The notes: a model not told the origin generated them from the sequence alone. Shown: positions 22,512 through 31,685, numbered from the stretch's first letter. The stretch is DNA of 64,000 nt from Hyphomicrobiales bacterium (GCA_028290285.1 JAQGKD010000090.1:104826-168825), one strand, 5' to 3'. Numbers and translations: made by a program.

Positions 22512-24737
22512 TCAAGCCTGTAAGCCAGCCTTGATGCGCGAGGGGATGAACGGCGTTTCGTGAAATCTCACGCCCGTTGCATCCCGCACGGCATTGGCGA
22601 GCGCCGCGCCGGTCGGTCCCTGCGAGGCTTCGCCAGCACCCAGGAAGGGCGCGCCGGGCCGCTCGATCAGCGCGATGTCGATCGGCGGAATCTCGCTGAA
22701 CGTGAGGATCGGATAGGACACCCAATCCTCGCTGCGCACGCCGTTGGGATCGAAGCGCACACCCTCCTTCAGCGTCCACGACATGGACTGGATAATGCCG
22801 CCTTCGATCTGGTTGCGCACGCCGTCATGCGAGACGATGTCGCCCGCGTCGCTGGCCGATGAAACGCGCAGCACGCGAATGGCGCCAGATGCACGGTCCA
22901 CCTCGACCTCCATTGCGACAGCCGTATAGGTCGCGAGATTCTTGTACCGCGCAAAGCCGATCCCGCGTCCACGCCCAGGCGCTGCCTTCCAGTTCGCCCA
23001 GCCGAACATCTCGGCCGTCTTCGTCAAGACATCGCGGCCACGCGGGTCCTTCAGATAGCGCAGCCGGTACTCGACCGGGTCGGCCTTGGCGCCGCGTGCG
23101 AGATCGTCGATGAAGCTCTCGATCGAAAAGACGTTGGCATAAGCGCCCAGACCGCGAGTCGACGAGGCACGCGCCGCGAAATTCGTGACGAAATGCGTGC
23201 GCACATGCTGGCCGGGGAATTCATAAAGCGGGATGCCGTTGCGATCCGCCGCGTAGTTCGGCGCGCCGCCGTTCACAGGCGTTGGCAAAGCGAAGGGCTT
23301 TTCGAGCATCTGCCCGGCCAGCAGATTGCCTGCCTTCTTGCCGGGGCGCGTGCCGTGCGAGGTCGACCAGATCGTGTAATCCCAGTCGAGAACGTCGCCC
23401 TTCGCATCCACGGCGGCCTTCAGCCGCATCACCATGGCCGAGCCATAGGGCTCCCACTTGTGCTCGTCATGCCGCGACCACTGGATGCGAACGGGACGCC
23501 CCGGCATGGCGCGCGCGAGCAGGGCTGCGTCGGCAGCCACATCGTCCGCACCGTTGTGGCCGTAGCAGCCAGCGCCCTGCTTGTGTTCGCACTGCACCTT
23601 CGCCGGAGGCACGCCGAGCATGTCGGCAATGGCCGCGGCCGTCTCGAATACAGACTGGCTGTGCGTCTGGATCAGCATCACGCCGTCGTCGCCCAAGGTG
23701 GCAATGGCGGTGGAGGGGCCGATGGTGGCGTGCATGTGATAGGGCCGGCGGAATTCGGCCTCGATGGTCGCAGCGGTGTTCGCTGCCGTCGCCGGATTGG
23801 TCGTATCCTTGATGACGATGTCCTTGGCGGGCTGCGTCTTCAGCCAATCGTAGACGCTGTCCTGCGTCGGGCCGTCCTGCGGCTTCGTCCAGCGCGCGGC
23901 ACGGCGCAGGGCCTCTGCGGCATCGATAGCCTGCTCTTCGCGCTGCGCGATCACGCCGAGGAACGACCCGTCGCGCACCACTTTCACGACGCCCGGCATG
24001 GACGACACATCGCCCTCGATGGAAACGAGGCGCGCGGTGTAGGAGGGCGGGCGCACGATACGCCCATGCAGCATGCCTTCGGGCCGCAGGTCCTGAATGT
24101 AGATCAGCGCGCCGGTGGCCTTGGCGGGAATGTCGATCCGGGGAACCGGCTTGCCGATATAGCGACGCGCCGCAGCACCTTTCTGTTTCGCGAGACCGGT
24201 GGCTTCGAGTTCCGCCGTATCCCCGCTGATGAGATCCCAATAGGTGGTGCGCGCACCATTAGGCCCGGCGATAGCGCCGTCAGCCACCTTCAGCGCACCT
24301 GCATCCGCGCCGAATTTCGTCGCTGCGAGACCGAGGAGATGCTGGCGCAGTTCAGCCGCCGCCTGCTGCACGGCGACGCCGCCATAGGACATGGACATGG
24401 AGCCTGCCGTGACACCCTCGTCGGGCACGATGCGTGTGTCGCCGGACGTGATGACGATGCGCTTGATGTCGACGTCGAGTTCGTCGGCGGCGAGCTGCGC
24501 ATAGGCGGTGAGGATGCCCTGGCCGAGTTCGACCTTGCCGACGAGCAGCCGCACTTTTCCGTCGGCTTCGAGCCGCAGCCACGAGGAAAGCTTGGGATAG
24601 GTCTTCAGGTCGCCGGGCAGTACCGGCTTGCCGGGGGTCGCGGCGTCTTCCGCGAAGGACGGGCCGACGAGGCTGAAGGCGATGGCGAGCGAACCGCCGG
24701 TCTTGAGGAGGTCGCGCCGATTGGTTTCAAGCGTCAT
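22512..24737 (-). CDS. molybdenum hydroxylase large subunit, IorB-type
   Basis: A 741-residue molybdopterin-binding subunit of the xanthine dehydrogenase family, closest in layout to isoquinoline 1-oxidoreductase beta. It has an N-terminal Tat-like signal (NRRDLLKTGG followed by a hydrophobic stretch), unlike cytoplasmic xanthine dehydrogenase. Cofactor and catalytic regions include VGKVELGQGILTAYAQLAA and, near the end, the active-site Glu in GAGEASQGPTG. With the 2Fe-2S subunit upstream it would form an enzyme lacking an FAD subunit, passing electrons to a membrane carrier. The substrate is unknown. Confidence 0.88.
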   Translation of the reverse strand: MTLETNRRDLLKTGGSLAIAFSLVGPSFAEDAATPGKPVLPGDLKTYPKLSSWLRLEADGKVRLLVGKVELGQGILTAYAQLAADELDVDIKRIVITSGDTRIVPDEGVTAGSMSMSYGGVAVQQAAAELRQHLLGLAATKFGADAGALKVADGAIAGPNGARTTYWDLISGDTAELEATGLAKQKGAAARRYIGKPVPRIDIPAKATGALIYIQDLRPEGMLHGRIVRPPSYTARLVSIEGDVSSMPGVVKVVRDGSFLGVIAQREEQAIDAAEALRRAARWTKPQDGPTQDSVYDWLKTQPAKDIVIKDTTNPATAANTAATIEAEFRRPYHMHATIGPSTAIATLGDDGVMLIQTHSQSVFETAAAIADMLGVPPAKVQCEHKQGAGCYGHNGADDVAADAALLARAMPGRPVRIQWSRHDEHKWEPYGSAMVMRLKAAVDAKGDVLDWDYTIWSTSHGTRPGKKAGNLLAGQMLEKPFALPTPVNGGAPNYAADRNGIPLYEFPGQHVRTHFVTNFAARASSTRGLGAYANVFSIESFIDDLARGAKADPVEYRLRYLKDPRGRDVLTKTAEMFGWANWKAAPGRGRGIGFARYKNLATYTAVAMEVEVDRASGAIRVLRVSSASDAGDIVSHDGVRNQIEGGIIQSMSWTLKEGVRFDPNGVRSEDWVSYPILTFSEIPPIDIALIERPGAPFLGAGEASQGPTGAALANAVRDATGVRFHETPFIPSRIKAGLQA

Positions 24738-24740
24738 GGC

Positions 24741-25196
24741 TCAAGCCTCCCGAGAGGCGCGCATCACGGCGCGAACGACACGATTGTGGACACCGCAGCG
24801 GCAGAGGTTTCCATCCAGCGCGAGCCGGATCTCGCCTTCGGTCGGATGCGGATGCGATGTGAGAAGGGCCTGCGCGCGCATGATCATGCCGTTCATGCAA
24901 TATCCGCACTGGGCGGCCTGTTCGTCGATGAAGGCCTGTTGCAGGCGGCTCGGCTTGTCGATGGTGCCGAGACCCTCGAGTGTGGTGATCTCCTGTCCGC
25001 CGACGGAGCCGACGCTCGTCACGCAGGAGCGCACGGGCTGGCCGTCGATCAGCACGGTGCAGGCGCCGCATTGCGACAGGCCACACCCGTATTTCGGTCC
25101 ATTCAGCTGGAGATCGTTGCGCAACACATAAAGGAGGGGCGCATCCTCCTGGGCCGCAACCTCATGGGCGCGACCGTTGACCTTGAGCACAGGCAT
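24741..25196 (-). CDS. molybdenum hydroxylase small subunit (2Fe-2S), IorA-type
   Basis: A 151-residue iron-sulphur subunit with two [2Fe-2S] clusters. The plant-ferredoxin-like cluster uses YGCGLSQCGACTVLIDG with a later Cys in PVRSC; the helical cluster uses QCGYCMNGM and NLCRCGVHNRV. ATG 25196 is chosen with GAGG 9 nt upstream rather than the GTG at 25205. The large subunit starts only 3 nt after the stop, so the two are one operon. It has no signal peptide and would be co-exported with the Tat partner if the enzyme is periplasmic. Confidence 0.92.
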   Translation of the reverse strand: MPVLKVNGRAHEVAAQEDAPLLYVLRNDLQLNGPKYGCGLSQCGACTVLIDGQPVRSCVTSVGSVGGQEITTLEGLGTIDKPSRLQQAFIDEQAAQCGYCMNGMIMRAQALLTSHPHPTEGEIRLALDGNLCRCGVHNRVVRAVMRASREA

Positions 25197-25321
25197 TTTC
25201 CCCACCTCGACATGTCCCGAGAGATTCGTTGCGGGGGACCTGAAAGGCTTCGCCGCAATGCTCTTCTAACGCCGGACTCTGGGAAGTGGCCGCAGGTTTG
25301 TCAATTCGCCCGCGAAGAGTT

Positions 25322-25351
25322 GAAGCCGGAACCCGCACGGGCCCCGGCTTC
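25322..25351 (-). terminator. possible hairpin after fumarylpyruvate hydrolase gene
   Basis: GAAGCCGG and CCGGCTTC pair around a 14-nt loop just beyond the stop codon of the leftward hydrolase gene. No clear U run follows on that strand, so termination would be weak or factor-assisted. Confidence 0.35.
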
Positions 25352-25359
25352 GTTCGATC

Positions 25360-26058
25360 TTATTCGGCAGCGCCGATGGTGATCTTGAGCGAGCCGACGT
25401 TCTCGATGGAGCCTTCGAGCACGTCGCCCGGCTGCACCGCGCCGACACCGGCGGGCGTGCCCGTGAAGATCACGTCGCCGGGACGCAGGTGGTAGAAGCC
25501 GGACAGGTGGTTGATGATCTCGGGTACCGACCAGATCAGCAGCGACAGATCGGCGTTCTGCTTCTGCACGCCGTTCTGGCGCATTTCGATGCGGCCCTTG
25601 GAGGGGTCCGGAAGCTTGGAGGCGGGCACGACCGGCGAGATCGGCGCGCTCTGCTCCACGTCCTTGCCCAGATCCCACGGCAGCTGCTTGGCGCGGCGGG
25701 AGAGTTGCAGGTCGCGGCGCGTCATATCGAGGCCGCAGGCATAGCCCCAGACCTTGGAGAGCGCATCTTCCTTCGAGCAGCGGAAGGCGGGCTGGCCGAT
25801 CACGATGACCAGCTCGAATTCGTAATGATAGTTCGACGTGCCCGGCGCGTAGGGAATCGTGCTGCCGGTCGGAACCACGGAGTCGGGGCTCTTGGTGAAA
25901 TAGAAGGGCTCCTCGCGGTCGACCGTCATGCCCATTTCCTTGGCATGATCCTCGTAGTTGCGCCCGACGCAGAACACGCGGTTGACCGGGATCCGGTCGC
26001 TGCTGCCGACGATCTCCAGGGTGGGGACCTGAAGCGGTGGGAAGATCAGATTGCTCAT
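25360..26058 (-). CDS. fumarylpyruvate hydrolase (FAH family)
   Basis: A 232-residue fumarylacetoacetase-family hydrolase that splits fumarylpyruvate into fumarate and pyruvate. The metal-binding acids lie in HYEFELVIVIG and GYACGLDMTRRDLQ. Other signatures are VFCVGRNYEDHAKEMG and PGDVIFTGTPAGVG. Length matches the short FAH enzymes of the gentisate pathway rather than the long tyrosine-pathway enzyme. Frames extending to 26271 are rejected because they read unnaturally. It completes the gentisate pathway with the genes at 18.6-22.2 kb. Confidence 0.92.
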   Translation of the reverse strand: MSNLIFPPLQVPTLEIVGSSDRIPVNRVFCVGRNYEDHAKEMGMTVDREEPFYFTKSPDSVVPTGSTIPYAPGTSNYHYEFELVIVIGQPAFRCSKEDALSKVWGYACGLDMTRRDLQLSRRAKQLPWDLGKDVEQSAPISPVVPASKLPDPSKGRIEMRQNGVQKQNADLSLLIWSVPEIINHLSGFYHLRPGDVIFTGTPAGVGAVQPGDVLEGSIENVGSLKITIGAAE

Positions 26059-26270
26059 GCGTATCCCGTCTTTCTTGTGGCTTGGGAGTCTCGCTCCGGA
26101 ACGGCTTCGGGCGATGTCCGGCAGCCGGGTTCGCAAACCTAGCCGCGAGCCTCGTCCTGTCAATCGGCAAGTGACTAGAAAGCCTGGCCGTAACGCCCGG
26201 CAGACAAGCGCCTCCGGGCAGGCTATGAGGCGTGTCGAGAAAAGCGGGAACGGCGTGGCGGGGATAGGCA

Positions 26271-27359
26271 ATGCGTGTAGATGGCCAGTTTCGCAGGACG
26301 ATCTGGGCGGATGAGCCCGGTACAGTCGGAATCATCGACCAGACGCGGCTTCCCCACAGGTTCGAGAGCATACGCCTGACGAGCCTTCTCGAGGCGGCCC
26401 ACGCGATCTCCAGCATGCAGGTGCGCGGCGCACCGCTCATCGGCGTCACGGCAGCCTATGGTGTCGCGCTCGCGCTGGGTGAAAGCGCGTCCGACGCAGC
26501 ACTCTCGCAAGCCGTCGAGACGCTCGCCGCGACGCGGCCCACTGCCGTCAACCTGCGCTGGGCGCTGGAGCGCTTGCGCGCCGATCTGGCGCCGCGCCCC
26601 GAGGCTGAGCGCTCGGCCGCGGCCTGGCGCCTGGCGGGGGAGATGGCGGAGGAGGATGTCTGTGTTTGCTCCGCAATCGGCGATCACGGCCTGCCGCTCA
26701 TCACGGAGATCGCCGAACGCAAGAACGGCGCGGCCGTGAATATCCTGACGCATTGCAATGCCGGCTGGCTCGCGACCGTGGATTGGGGAACGGCGACGGC
26801 CCCCATCTACAAGGCCCATGAAGCGGGTATCCCGGTGCATGTCTTCGTGGACGAGACGCGCCCGCGCAATCAGGGCGCATCGCTGACGGCGTGGGAACTG
26901 GCGCATCACGGCGTGCCACACACGATTATCGTGGACAACACCGGCGGGCATCTCATGCAGCACGGCATGGTGGACCTTGTGCTGGTCGGCACCGACCGCA
27001 CCAGCGCGCGCGGCGATGTCTGCAACAAGATCGGCACCTATCTGAAGGCGCTCGCCGCGCATGACAACAGCGTGCCATTTTACGTGGCGGCACCGTCCTC
27101 CTCGATCGACTTCACGATCGAGAACGCACAACGTGACATTCCCATCGAGGAACGCGGCGCGCACGAAATCACGCATATGTCCGGGGAGACGGAGGCGGGC
27201 GAGATCGCGACAGTCCGCATTGCGCCCCGGAAAAGCCCGGTCCTGAACTTCGCGTTCGACATCACGCCCGCGCGGCTGGTCACCGGACTGATCACCGAGC
27301 GCGGCATCGTCGCAGCGACGCAGGAGGCGCTGGCGCATGCTTTCCCGGATCGGCTCTGA
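26271..27359 (+). CDS. mtnA: S-methyl-5-thioribose-1-phosphate isomerase
   Basis: A 362-residue aldose-ketose isomerase of methylthioadenosine salvage, converting methylthioribose-1-phosphate to the ribulose form. Substrate loop [13 protein letters not shown]; catalytic Cys162 in [12 protein letters not shown]; Asp242 in [12 protein letters not shown]; and [10 protein letters not shown]. It is related to eIF2B subunits, but these catalytic residues mark MtnA. No other salvage genes are beside it. The stop is adjacent to the stop of the convergent topoisomerase gene with no gap. Confidence 0.94.
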   Translation: MRVDGQFRRTIWADEPGTVGIIDQTRLPHRFESIRLTSLLEAAHAISSMQVRGAPLIGVTAAYGVALALGESASDAALSQAVETLAATRPTAVNLRWALERLRADLAPRPEAERSAAAWRLAGEMAEEDVCVCSAIGDHGLPLITEIAERKNGAAVNILTHCNAGWLATVDWGTATAPIYKAHEAGIPVHVFVDETRPRNQGASLTAWELAHHGVPHTIIVDNTGGHLMQHGMVDLVLVGTDRTSARGDVCNKIGTYLKALAAHDNSVPFYVAAPSSSIDFTIENAQRDIPIEERGAHEITHMSGETEAGEIATVRIAPRKSPVLNFAFDITPARLVTGLITERGIVAATQEALAHAFPDRL

Positions 27360-28469
27360 TCAGGCGGCGCGCGTTTCCGCCTTCTCGATTTCGGCCCCCA
27401 GGCGCTTTCGCAGAAGCGCGAGGAGCGCGGCTTCCTCGGGCTCGAGATAAGCGAGATCGTCACGCAATTCCGCATCGATCTCCTCCTTAACGGCGCTGAG
27501 CACCTGCCCGTCGAGATAGGACTGAACGACTTCGGGATGGACATAGCACTTGCGGCAGATCGTGGGCGTATTGCCGAGCCGCGCGGCGACCCGCTCGATG
27601 GCGGCCTTGACGTTGCGCTTGGCCCGCGCCGCGCTGTCCACCGTCTCGAACTCGCTCAGCGCCATTGCCGCGAGCACGGTTCCCGCCCAAGTGCGAAAGT
27701 CCTTCGCCGTGATCTGCGCGCCGGATATCTCGCGCAGGTAATCGTTGACGTCGGAAGAAGTGACGGCCTGCCGCTCCCCCTGGTCGTCGAGATACTGGAA
27801 CAAATGCTGGCCGGGCAGGTCCTGGCATTGCTTGACGACCTTCGCGATTCGCCGATCGCGGATCTTCAGGTTCCAGGACTTTCCGCTCTTGCCCTTGAAC
27901 TCGAACCTTAACTCGCCGCCCTGAATCTCCACGTGGCGGTCGCGCAAGGTGGTGAGTCCATAACTCTTGTTGGTGCGCGCATAATCTTCGTTGCCGACGC
28001 GGATCAGCGTCGTCTCCAGAAGATGCACGACGGTGGCCAGAACCTTCTCGCGCTTCAACGAGCGCAAGCGCATGTGTTCGGCAATTCGCCCGCGAACAGT
28101 CGGAAGGACCTGCGCGAATGTCAGCATGTGCTCGTATTTCGCGCTGTCGCGGGCTTCGTGCCATTTCGCGTGATAGCGATATTGCTTGCGGCCCTTTTCG
28201 TCGCGTCCCGTGGCCTGGATGTGACCCGATGCGTCGCGGCAGATCCACACGTCGCGATAGGCGGGAGGAACGGCGAGCGCACGCAGGCGCTTCAGCGTGG
28301 CCTTTTCGCGGATGACCTTCCCGGACGTGTCGAAATAGGCGAAGCCGCGACCGGCGCGGCGGCGCGTGAAGCCCGGCTCGTCATCTGAGACGTAGCGCAG
28401 ACCGGCCGCCTCCGCGGCATCGCGCGCGTCGTCCAGCGTTTCCTGGCGGGCTTCGTCGACGAGGGTCAT
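27360..28469 (-). CDS. DNA topoisomerase IB (poxvirus type)
   Basis: A 369-residue type IB topoisomerase that relaxes supercoils via a 3'-phosphotyrosine intermediate. The bacterial/poxviral core is recognisable: RYVSDDEPGFTRRRAGRGFAYF at the N-terminal domain in shortened form, then RVGNEDYARTNKSYGLTTLR, ITAKDFRTWAGTVLA (active-site Arg and Lys region) and nucleophile Tyr309 in CRKCYVHPEVV. In Hyphomicrobiales such genes are often part of the general stress response, which fits the possible EcfG-type promoter upstream. Confidence 0.92.
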   Translation of the reverse strand: MTLVDEARQETLDDARDAAEAAGLRYVSDDEPGFTRRRAGRGFAYFDTSGKVIREKATLKRLRALAVPPAYRDVWICRDASGHIQATGRDEKGRKQYRYHAKWHEARDSAKYEHMLTFAQVLPTVRGRIAEHMRLRSLKREKVLATVVHLLETTLIRVGNEDYARTNKSYGLTTLRDRHVEIQGGELRFEFKGKSGKSWNLKIRDRRIAKVVKQCQDLPGQHLFQYLDDQGERQAVTSSDVNDYLREISGAQITAKDFRTWAGTVLAAMALSEFETVDSAARAKRNVKAAIERVAARLGNTPTICRKCYVHPEVVQSYLDGQVLSAVKEEIDAELRDDLAYLEPEEAALLALLRKRLGAEIEKAETRAA

Positions 28470-28504
28470 GATGCTCTGCTGTTCGAGGGCCTTGCGGGGC
28501 GAAC

Positions 28505-28529
28505 AACAGCATTCGAACGGGAGAGTTCC
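28505..28529 (-). promoter_or_regulatory. EcfG-like (GGAAC-N16-TGTT) promoter candidate for topoisomerase IB
   Basis: On the minus strand GGAAC is followed 16 nt later by TGTT, one base from the EcfG consensus GGAAC-N16/17-CGTT. It stands about 35 nt upstream of the topoisomerase start. One mismatch in the -10 box keeps confidence low. Confidence 0.35.
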
Positions 28530-28545
28530 TGGTGCACGTGCGAGC

Positions 28546-28740
28546 CTAGCCGGCGCCGCCGTCGACGTCGCCGCCCGTGTTCTGCGCCGGCCCGATGTCT
28601 GGCATCACACCGGCCCCGGGTGTGGCATCGGGATTGGTGAGGCGCGGGTGCGCGTGCGGTCCGGCGGCTGGCATGGCTTCGGGGTCGGCGTCGGGCTCAG
28701 GCGGCTTTGGCGGGGGAGTCTTGGTCTTCTTCTCTGCCAT
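28546..28740 (-). CDS. small proline-rich hypothetical protein
   Basis: A 64-residue protein beginning MAEKKTKTPPPKPPEPDADP, Pro/Ala/Asp/Gly-rich and probably unstructured. GGGAGGA stands 5 nt before the ATG, which is the main reason to believe it is translated. It is upstream of and codirectional with topoisomerase IB. Confidence 0.55.
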   Translation of the reverse strand: MAEKKTKTPPPKPPEPDADPEAMPAAGPHAHPRLTNPDATPGAGVMPDIGPAQNTGGDVDGGAG

Positions 28741-28993
28741 GTGTTCCTCCCGCAGGGCGGGTTGACGTCGAGCGGATGCGGCCTCTGGCGGCACACCCAC
28801 GGTGCGCGACGCGGCCTCGCCGTCTCAACGGATGATCGGGGCCCATGGTTGCCGCGCCGCACCCAAAACGTCGGACTGAACCATAAAATGAACTGTCGGG
28901 TACAACACTTACGCCACCGGTGCGTTGTGCTAGTTCGCTTAGGGCAGCGCTGGGGCGCAGTCCCCTGTGTCCCGTGGTGTTGAGGTCGTGAGA

Positions 28994-29716
28994 ATGGTGC
29001 TGGAGCATCGCAATCTATTGCTCCGTTCGGCCGAGCCCGACGTGCTCGCGCGCTTTTCCGCTCGCCTGCATCCCGTGGAGCTGAGCAAGGGCGTCACCTT
29101 GCACAATCCGGGCGACACGGTCGACTTGGTCTATTTTCCAGAAAGCGCTCTCGTTGCAGGCTTCTCCGAGACGGCTGCAGGCGAGAGCGTGGCCACCAGC
29201 CTGATCGGCGTCGAGGGCGCGCTGGGCGTCTTCGAAGCCTGCGGCAGCCGAACCGCGCACATGCGATGCCTGGTGCAGGTGACGGGAAGGGCTTGGCGCA
29301 TGCGGGCGGGCGCGTACCGCGAGCTCTACGATGCGAGCGCCCTCCTGCGGACCGCGGTCCACAAGCACATCGAATTTCTGCTGGCAGAATCGCGACAGTC
29401 CGTCGCCTGCAATGCGATCCATCCGGTCGAGGGCCGACTCAGCCGTTACATCCTGGAAGGGCTCGAGAGATCCAGGGCCTCGACAACGCTGCCTCTGACG
29501 CAGGAGGCACTCGCCCATGCTCTCGGCGTGCAGCGCACGACCGTTGCCGTATGCGTCTCCGCGCTGCAGAAGCAAGGCGTGCTGAGGAGCAGCCGGGGGG
29601 CTATCGAGGTTACGGACAGGTCTGGGCTGGAAAAGGTTTCGTGCCTGTGCCGACAGGCGCTCGTCGACGCGCGCCGGGATATCTATCGAACCCATTCCGA
29701 AAGTTGCGACGCATGA
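28994..29716 (+). CDS. Crp/Fnr-family transcriptional regulator
   Basis: A 240-residue regulator with an N-terminal cNMP-binding-like fold (VDLVYFPESALVAGFSE, VGVEGALGVFEACG-like segment) and a C-terminal winged helix-turn-helix ([20 protein letters not shown]). It is the rhizobial Crp/Fnr subgroup without an FNR Cys cluster, although Cys residues occur in MRCLVQ and SVACNAI. ATG 28994 has GAGG 8 nt upstream; a GTG at 28967 is rejected. A receiver-like gene follows after 40 nt, suggesting joint expression. Confidence 0.85.
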   Translation: MVLEHRNLLLRSAEPDVLARFSARLHPVELSKGVTLHNPGDTVDLVYFPESALVAGFSETAAGESVATSLIGVEGALGVFEACGSRTAHMRCLVQVTGRAWRMRAGAYRELYDASALLRTAVHKHIEFLLAESRQSVACNAIHPVEGRLSRYILEGLERSRASTTLPLTQEALAHALGVQRTTVAVCVSALQKQGVLRSSRGAIEVTDRSGLEKVSCLCRQALVDARRDIYRTHSESCDA

Positions 29717-29756
29717 TCGCGAAAGCTTGTTCGACCTCCAGCGCCTGGCAACGGCG

Positions 29757-30152
29757 ATGAGCGGCCACGCGCGCGCTTGCGTGCTCCTGGTCGAAAACGA
29801 TTCCGCACTCGCGGACACGCTGTCCCTGGCTCTCATGTCCCAAGGTCATAGCGTGGAGCGTTTTCCCGACTTCCGGGGTGCGCTCGCATTGATCGAGAGC
29901 GACCGCAAGATATCGGTCATGGTCACGTCGGTGCGACTGCCGGCGGGAACCCCGCACGGCATCGCGCTTGCGAACATGGCCGCGCAGAAGCGCCCTCACT
30001 TGCCGATCGTGTTCATCGCGTGCGATGCGGATGCGGCGCAATGGATCGACGAGCGCTGGAAACATGTGCTCATCAAGCCGGTGCAAAGCGGCCAGTTGCT
30101 CGAAGCCATCGAGCGCGCCCTCGGGACCCGGTCGCCGTCACACCGCGACTAA
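29757..30152 (+). CDS. receiver-domain protein lacking the phosphoacceptor Asp
   Basis: A 131-residue CheY-like fold: acidic pocket VLLVENDSALADTLS, hydrophobic strand VMVTSVRLPAG and the conserved Lys in HVLIKPV. In a normal receiver the strand reads V-T-D-V-R-L-P; here Ser58 stands in place of the phosphorylated Asp. It is therefore probably a pseudo-receiver that binds partners without phosphorylation. Start ATG 29757 lacks a clear ribosome site; a TTG at 29727 is an alternative. Its 3' end overlaps the convergent GGDEF gene by 15 nt. Confidence 0.75.
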   Translation: MSGHARACVLLVENDSALADTLSLALMSQGHSVERFPDFRGALALIESDRKISVMVTSVRLPAGTPHGIALANMAAQKRPHLPIVFIACDADAAQWIDERWKHVLIKPVQSGQLLEAIERALGTRSPSHRD

Positions 30153-31685
30153 CAACGCTCGGGGCTGCGGGACCTCGCCACAATCGGCCAGGTCCTCGTG
30201 ATTTGCATCGACGACCTTGTTGCGGCCGCGCATTTTTGCGCCATAGAGCGCGAGGTCGGCGCGCGCGAGAGCGGGGAGAATATTGTTCTCATCGAGGGCC
30301 ACTTCCGAGATGCCTACGCTGACCGTCACACGCAGGCTTGCCGGTGCGCCATCGACGCGCATGTTTTCGACCGAGACGCGCAGGCGCTCGCAGACGATGA
30401 GGGCTTCGTCGCGGGCGCAGCCGGGTAGCAGCAGGGCGAATTCCTCGCCGCCCAGCCGTGCAAGGTGGTCCTGGTCGCGCACCAGCGACCGGCAAAGTTC
30501 GGCGAAGGCCTGCAAGGTGAGATCCCCGGCGGCATGGCCGAAGGCGTCGTTGATCAGCTTGAAATAGTCCAGGTCGATCATGACGACGCAGATCGGCGGC
30601 TTGTCGCGATTTGCACGCGAAATTTCGCGTTCGGCGATTGCAAAGAACTGGGTGCGGTTCGCGACCTGCGTCAGCGGATCCTTGGTCGCGAGATTTTCCA
30701 GCCGGGCTTCCATGGCCTTGCGGGCGGAAATGTCGACTGCGCCGGTGATGATGCACGGGGTACCATCGAGATCGACTGTGGATCCCGCGAGAAGCACATC
30801 GCGCCGCTCGCCGCTGGCGAGGCGGATGCCGACCTCAAGGCTGTCGACACGTCCGTCCTTGTCGAGCAGAGCAAGAAAGGCCGCACGCTCGGCTGCGTCT
30901 ATATAGATGCTGTCTGCCGTGTGGGGCTCGCCGAACGTCGGCATCCCTCCAAAATAGCAGATGGCGGCATGATTGGCTTGAATGAGCTTTCCGCTTTCCC
31001 TCTGCGTGACCACGAGAGGAATTGGTACGGCCATGAAGATGTGCTCAAGCATCTTGCGGCTCTCGGCCAGCTCCGCATTTGCCCGCCGCTCTGACAGGGT
31101 GGCAGACCATTCGAGCCGGCGCAGGCGGTTGCCCTGCGCCACCACGAGCGCGAGTGCGACATTCATCGTCACCATCGCCAGGATGAGCCCGGGCGTCGTT
31201 GCGCCCGGGGTCTGAGGCAGCATGAACCCGGTGAGCAGGACGATGCTGCATCCGATGCCGGACATCAGCTTCGAGCGGAAGGGAGTGGGCACCGCGAGGT
31301 AATAGATCGCGGGCAGCACAATCACAGCGAAGATCGCGACATCGCTGTGTGAACTGACGAGAAATCCAACGGCCAGCGCGGTTACGACCTCCCAGGCCAC
31401 GATGACGCGCTGTGCCTGAGACGGCGAAGCACACCGTCGGAAAGCAAAAAGGCAGACCAGCGACACGGCCACGACGACGGCCCGAGCTGGAATGGCCACG
31501 AAAAAATGCGTTTCTCCATAGAAGCGCCAGTCGCTCGCGAAGAACAGTACATTCAGGATCGCGGACACGACGAGGAGCAGGCGTCCCTGTCGCACGGTCT
31601 CGGCAAAACGCTCGACGCGGAATGAATCCTCCATTCGTTCATCGACGTATTCGCCCGACAGTTCCGAAAGCTTGTTCGTTGTCAT
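30138..31685 (-). CDS. membrane PAS-GGDEF diguanylate cyclase
   Basis: A 515-residue protein predicted to make cyclic di-GMP. About six membrane helices occupy residues 35-205 (LLLVVSAILNVLFFASDW, AIFAVIVLPAIYYLAV). A PAS-like domain follows at about 215-330 (MAVPIPLVVTQRESGKLIQANH). The GGDEF domain has substrate loop DLDYFKLINDAFGHAAGD and an intact active site GGEEF (412-416). There is no EAL domain. No RxxD inhibition site was confidently located. The RsmY-like start at 31685 reads MTTNKLSELSGEYVDERMED. Confidence 0.9.
   Translation of the reverse strand: MTTNKLSELSGEYVDERMEDSFRVERFAETVRQGRLLLVVSAILNVLFFASDWRFYGETHFFVAIPARAVVVAVSLVCLFAFRRCASPSQAQRVIVAWEVVTALAVGFLVSSHSDVAIFAVIVLPAIYYLAVPTPFRSKLMSGIGCSIVLLTGFMLPQTPGATTPGLILAMVTMNVALALVVAQGNRLRRLEWSATLSERRANAELAESRKMLEHIFMAVPIPLVVTQRESGKLIQANHAAICYFGGMPTFGEPHTADSIYIDAAERAAFLALLDKDGRVDSLEVGIRLASGERRDVLLAGSTVDLDGTPCIITGAVDISARKAMEARLENLATKDPLTQVANRTQFFAIAEREISRANRDKPPICVVMIDLDYFKLINDAFGHAAGDLTLQAFAELCRSLVRDQDHLARLGGEEFALLLPGCARDEALIVCERLRVSVENMRVDGAPASLRVTVSVGISEVALDENNILPALARADLALYGAKMRGRNKVVDANHEDLADCGEVPQPRALLVAV

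Noticed and set aside
23193..25382. Rightward 729-residue open frame over the molybdenum hydroxylase
   Set aside because: The opposite strand encodes a clear molybdopterin subunit; the rightward frame has no recognisable domain.
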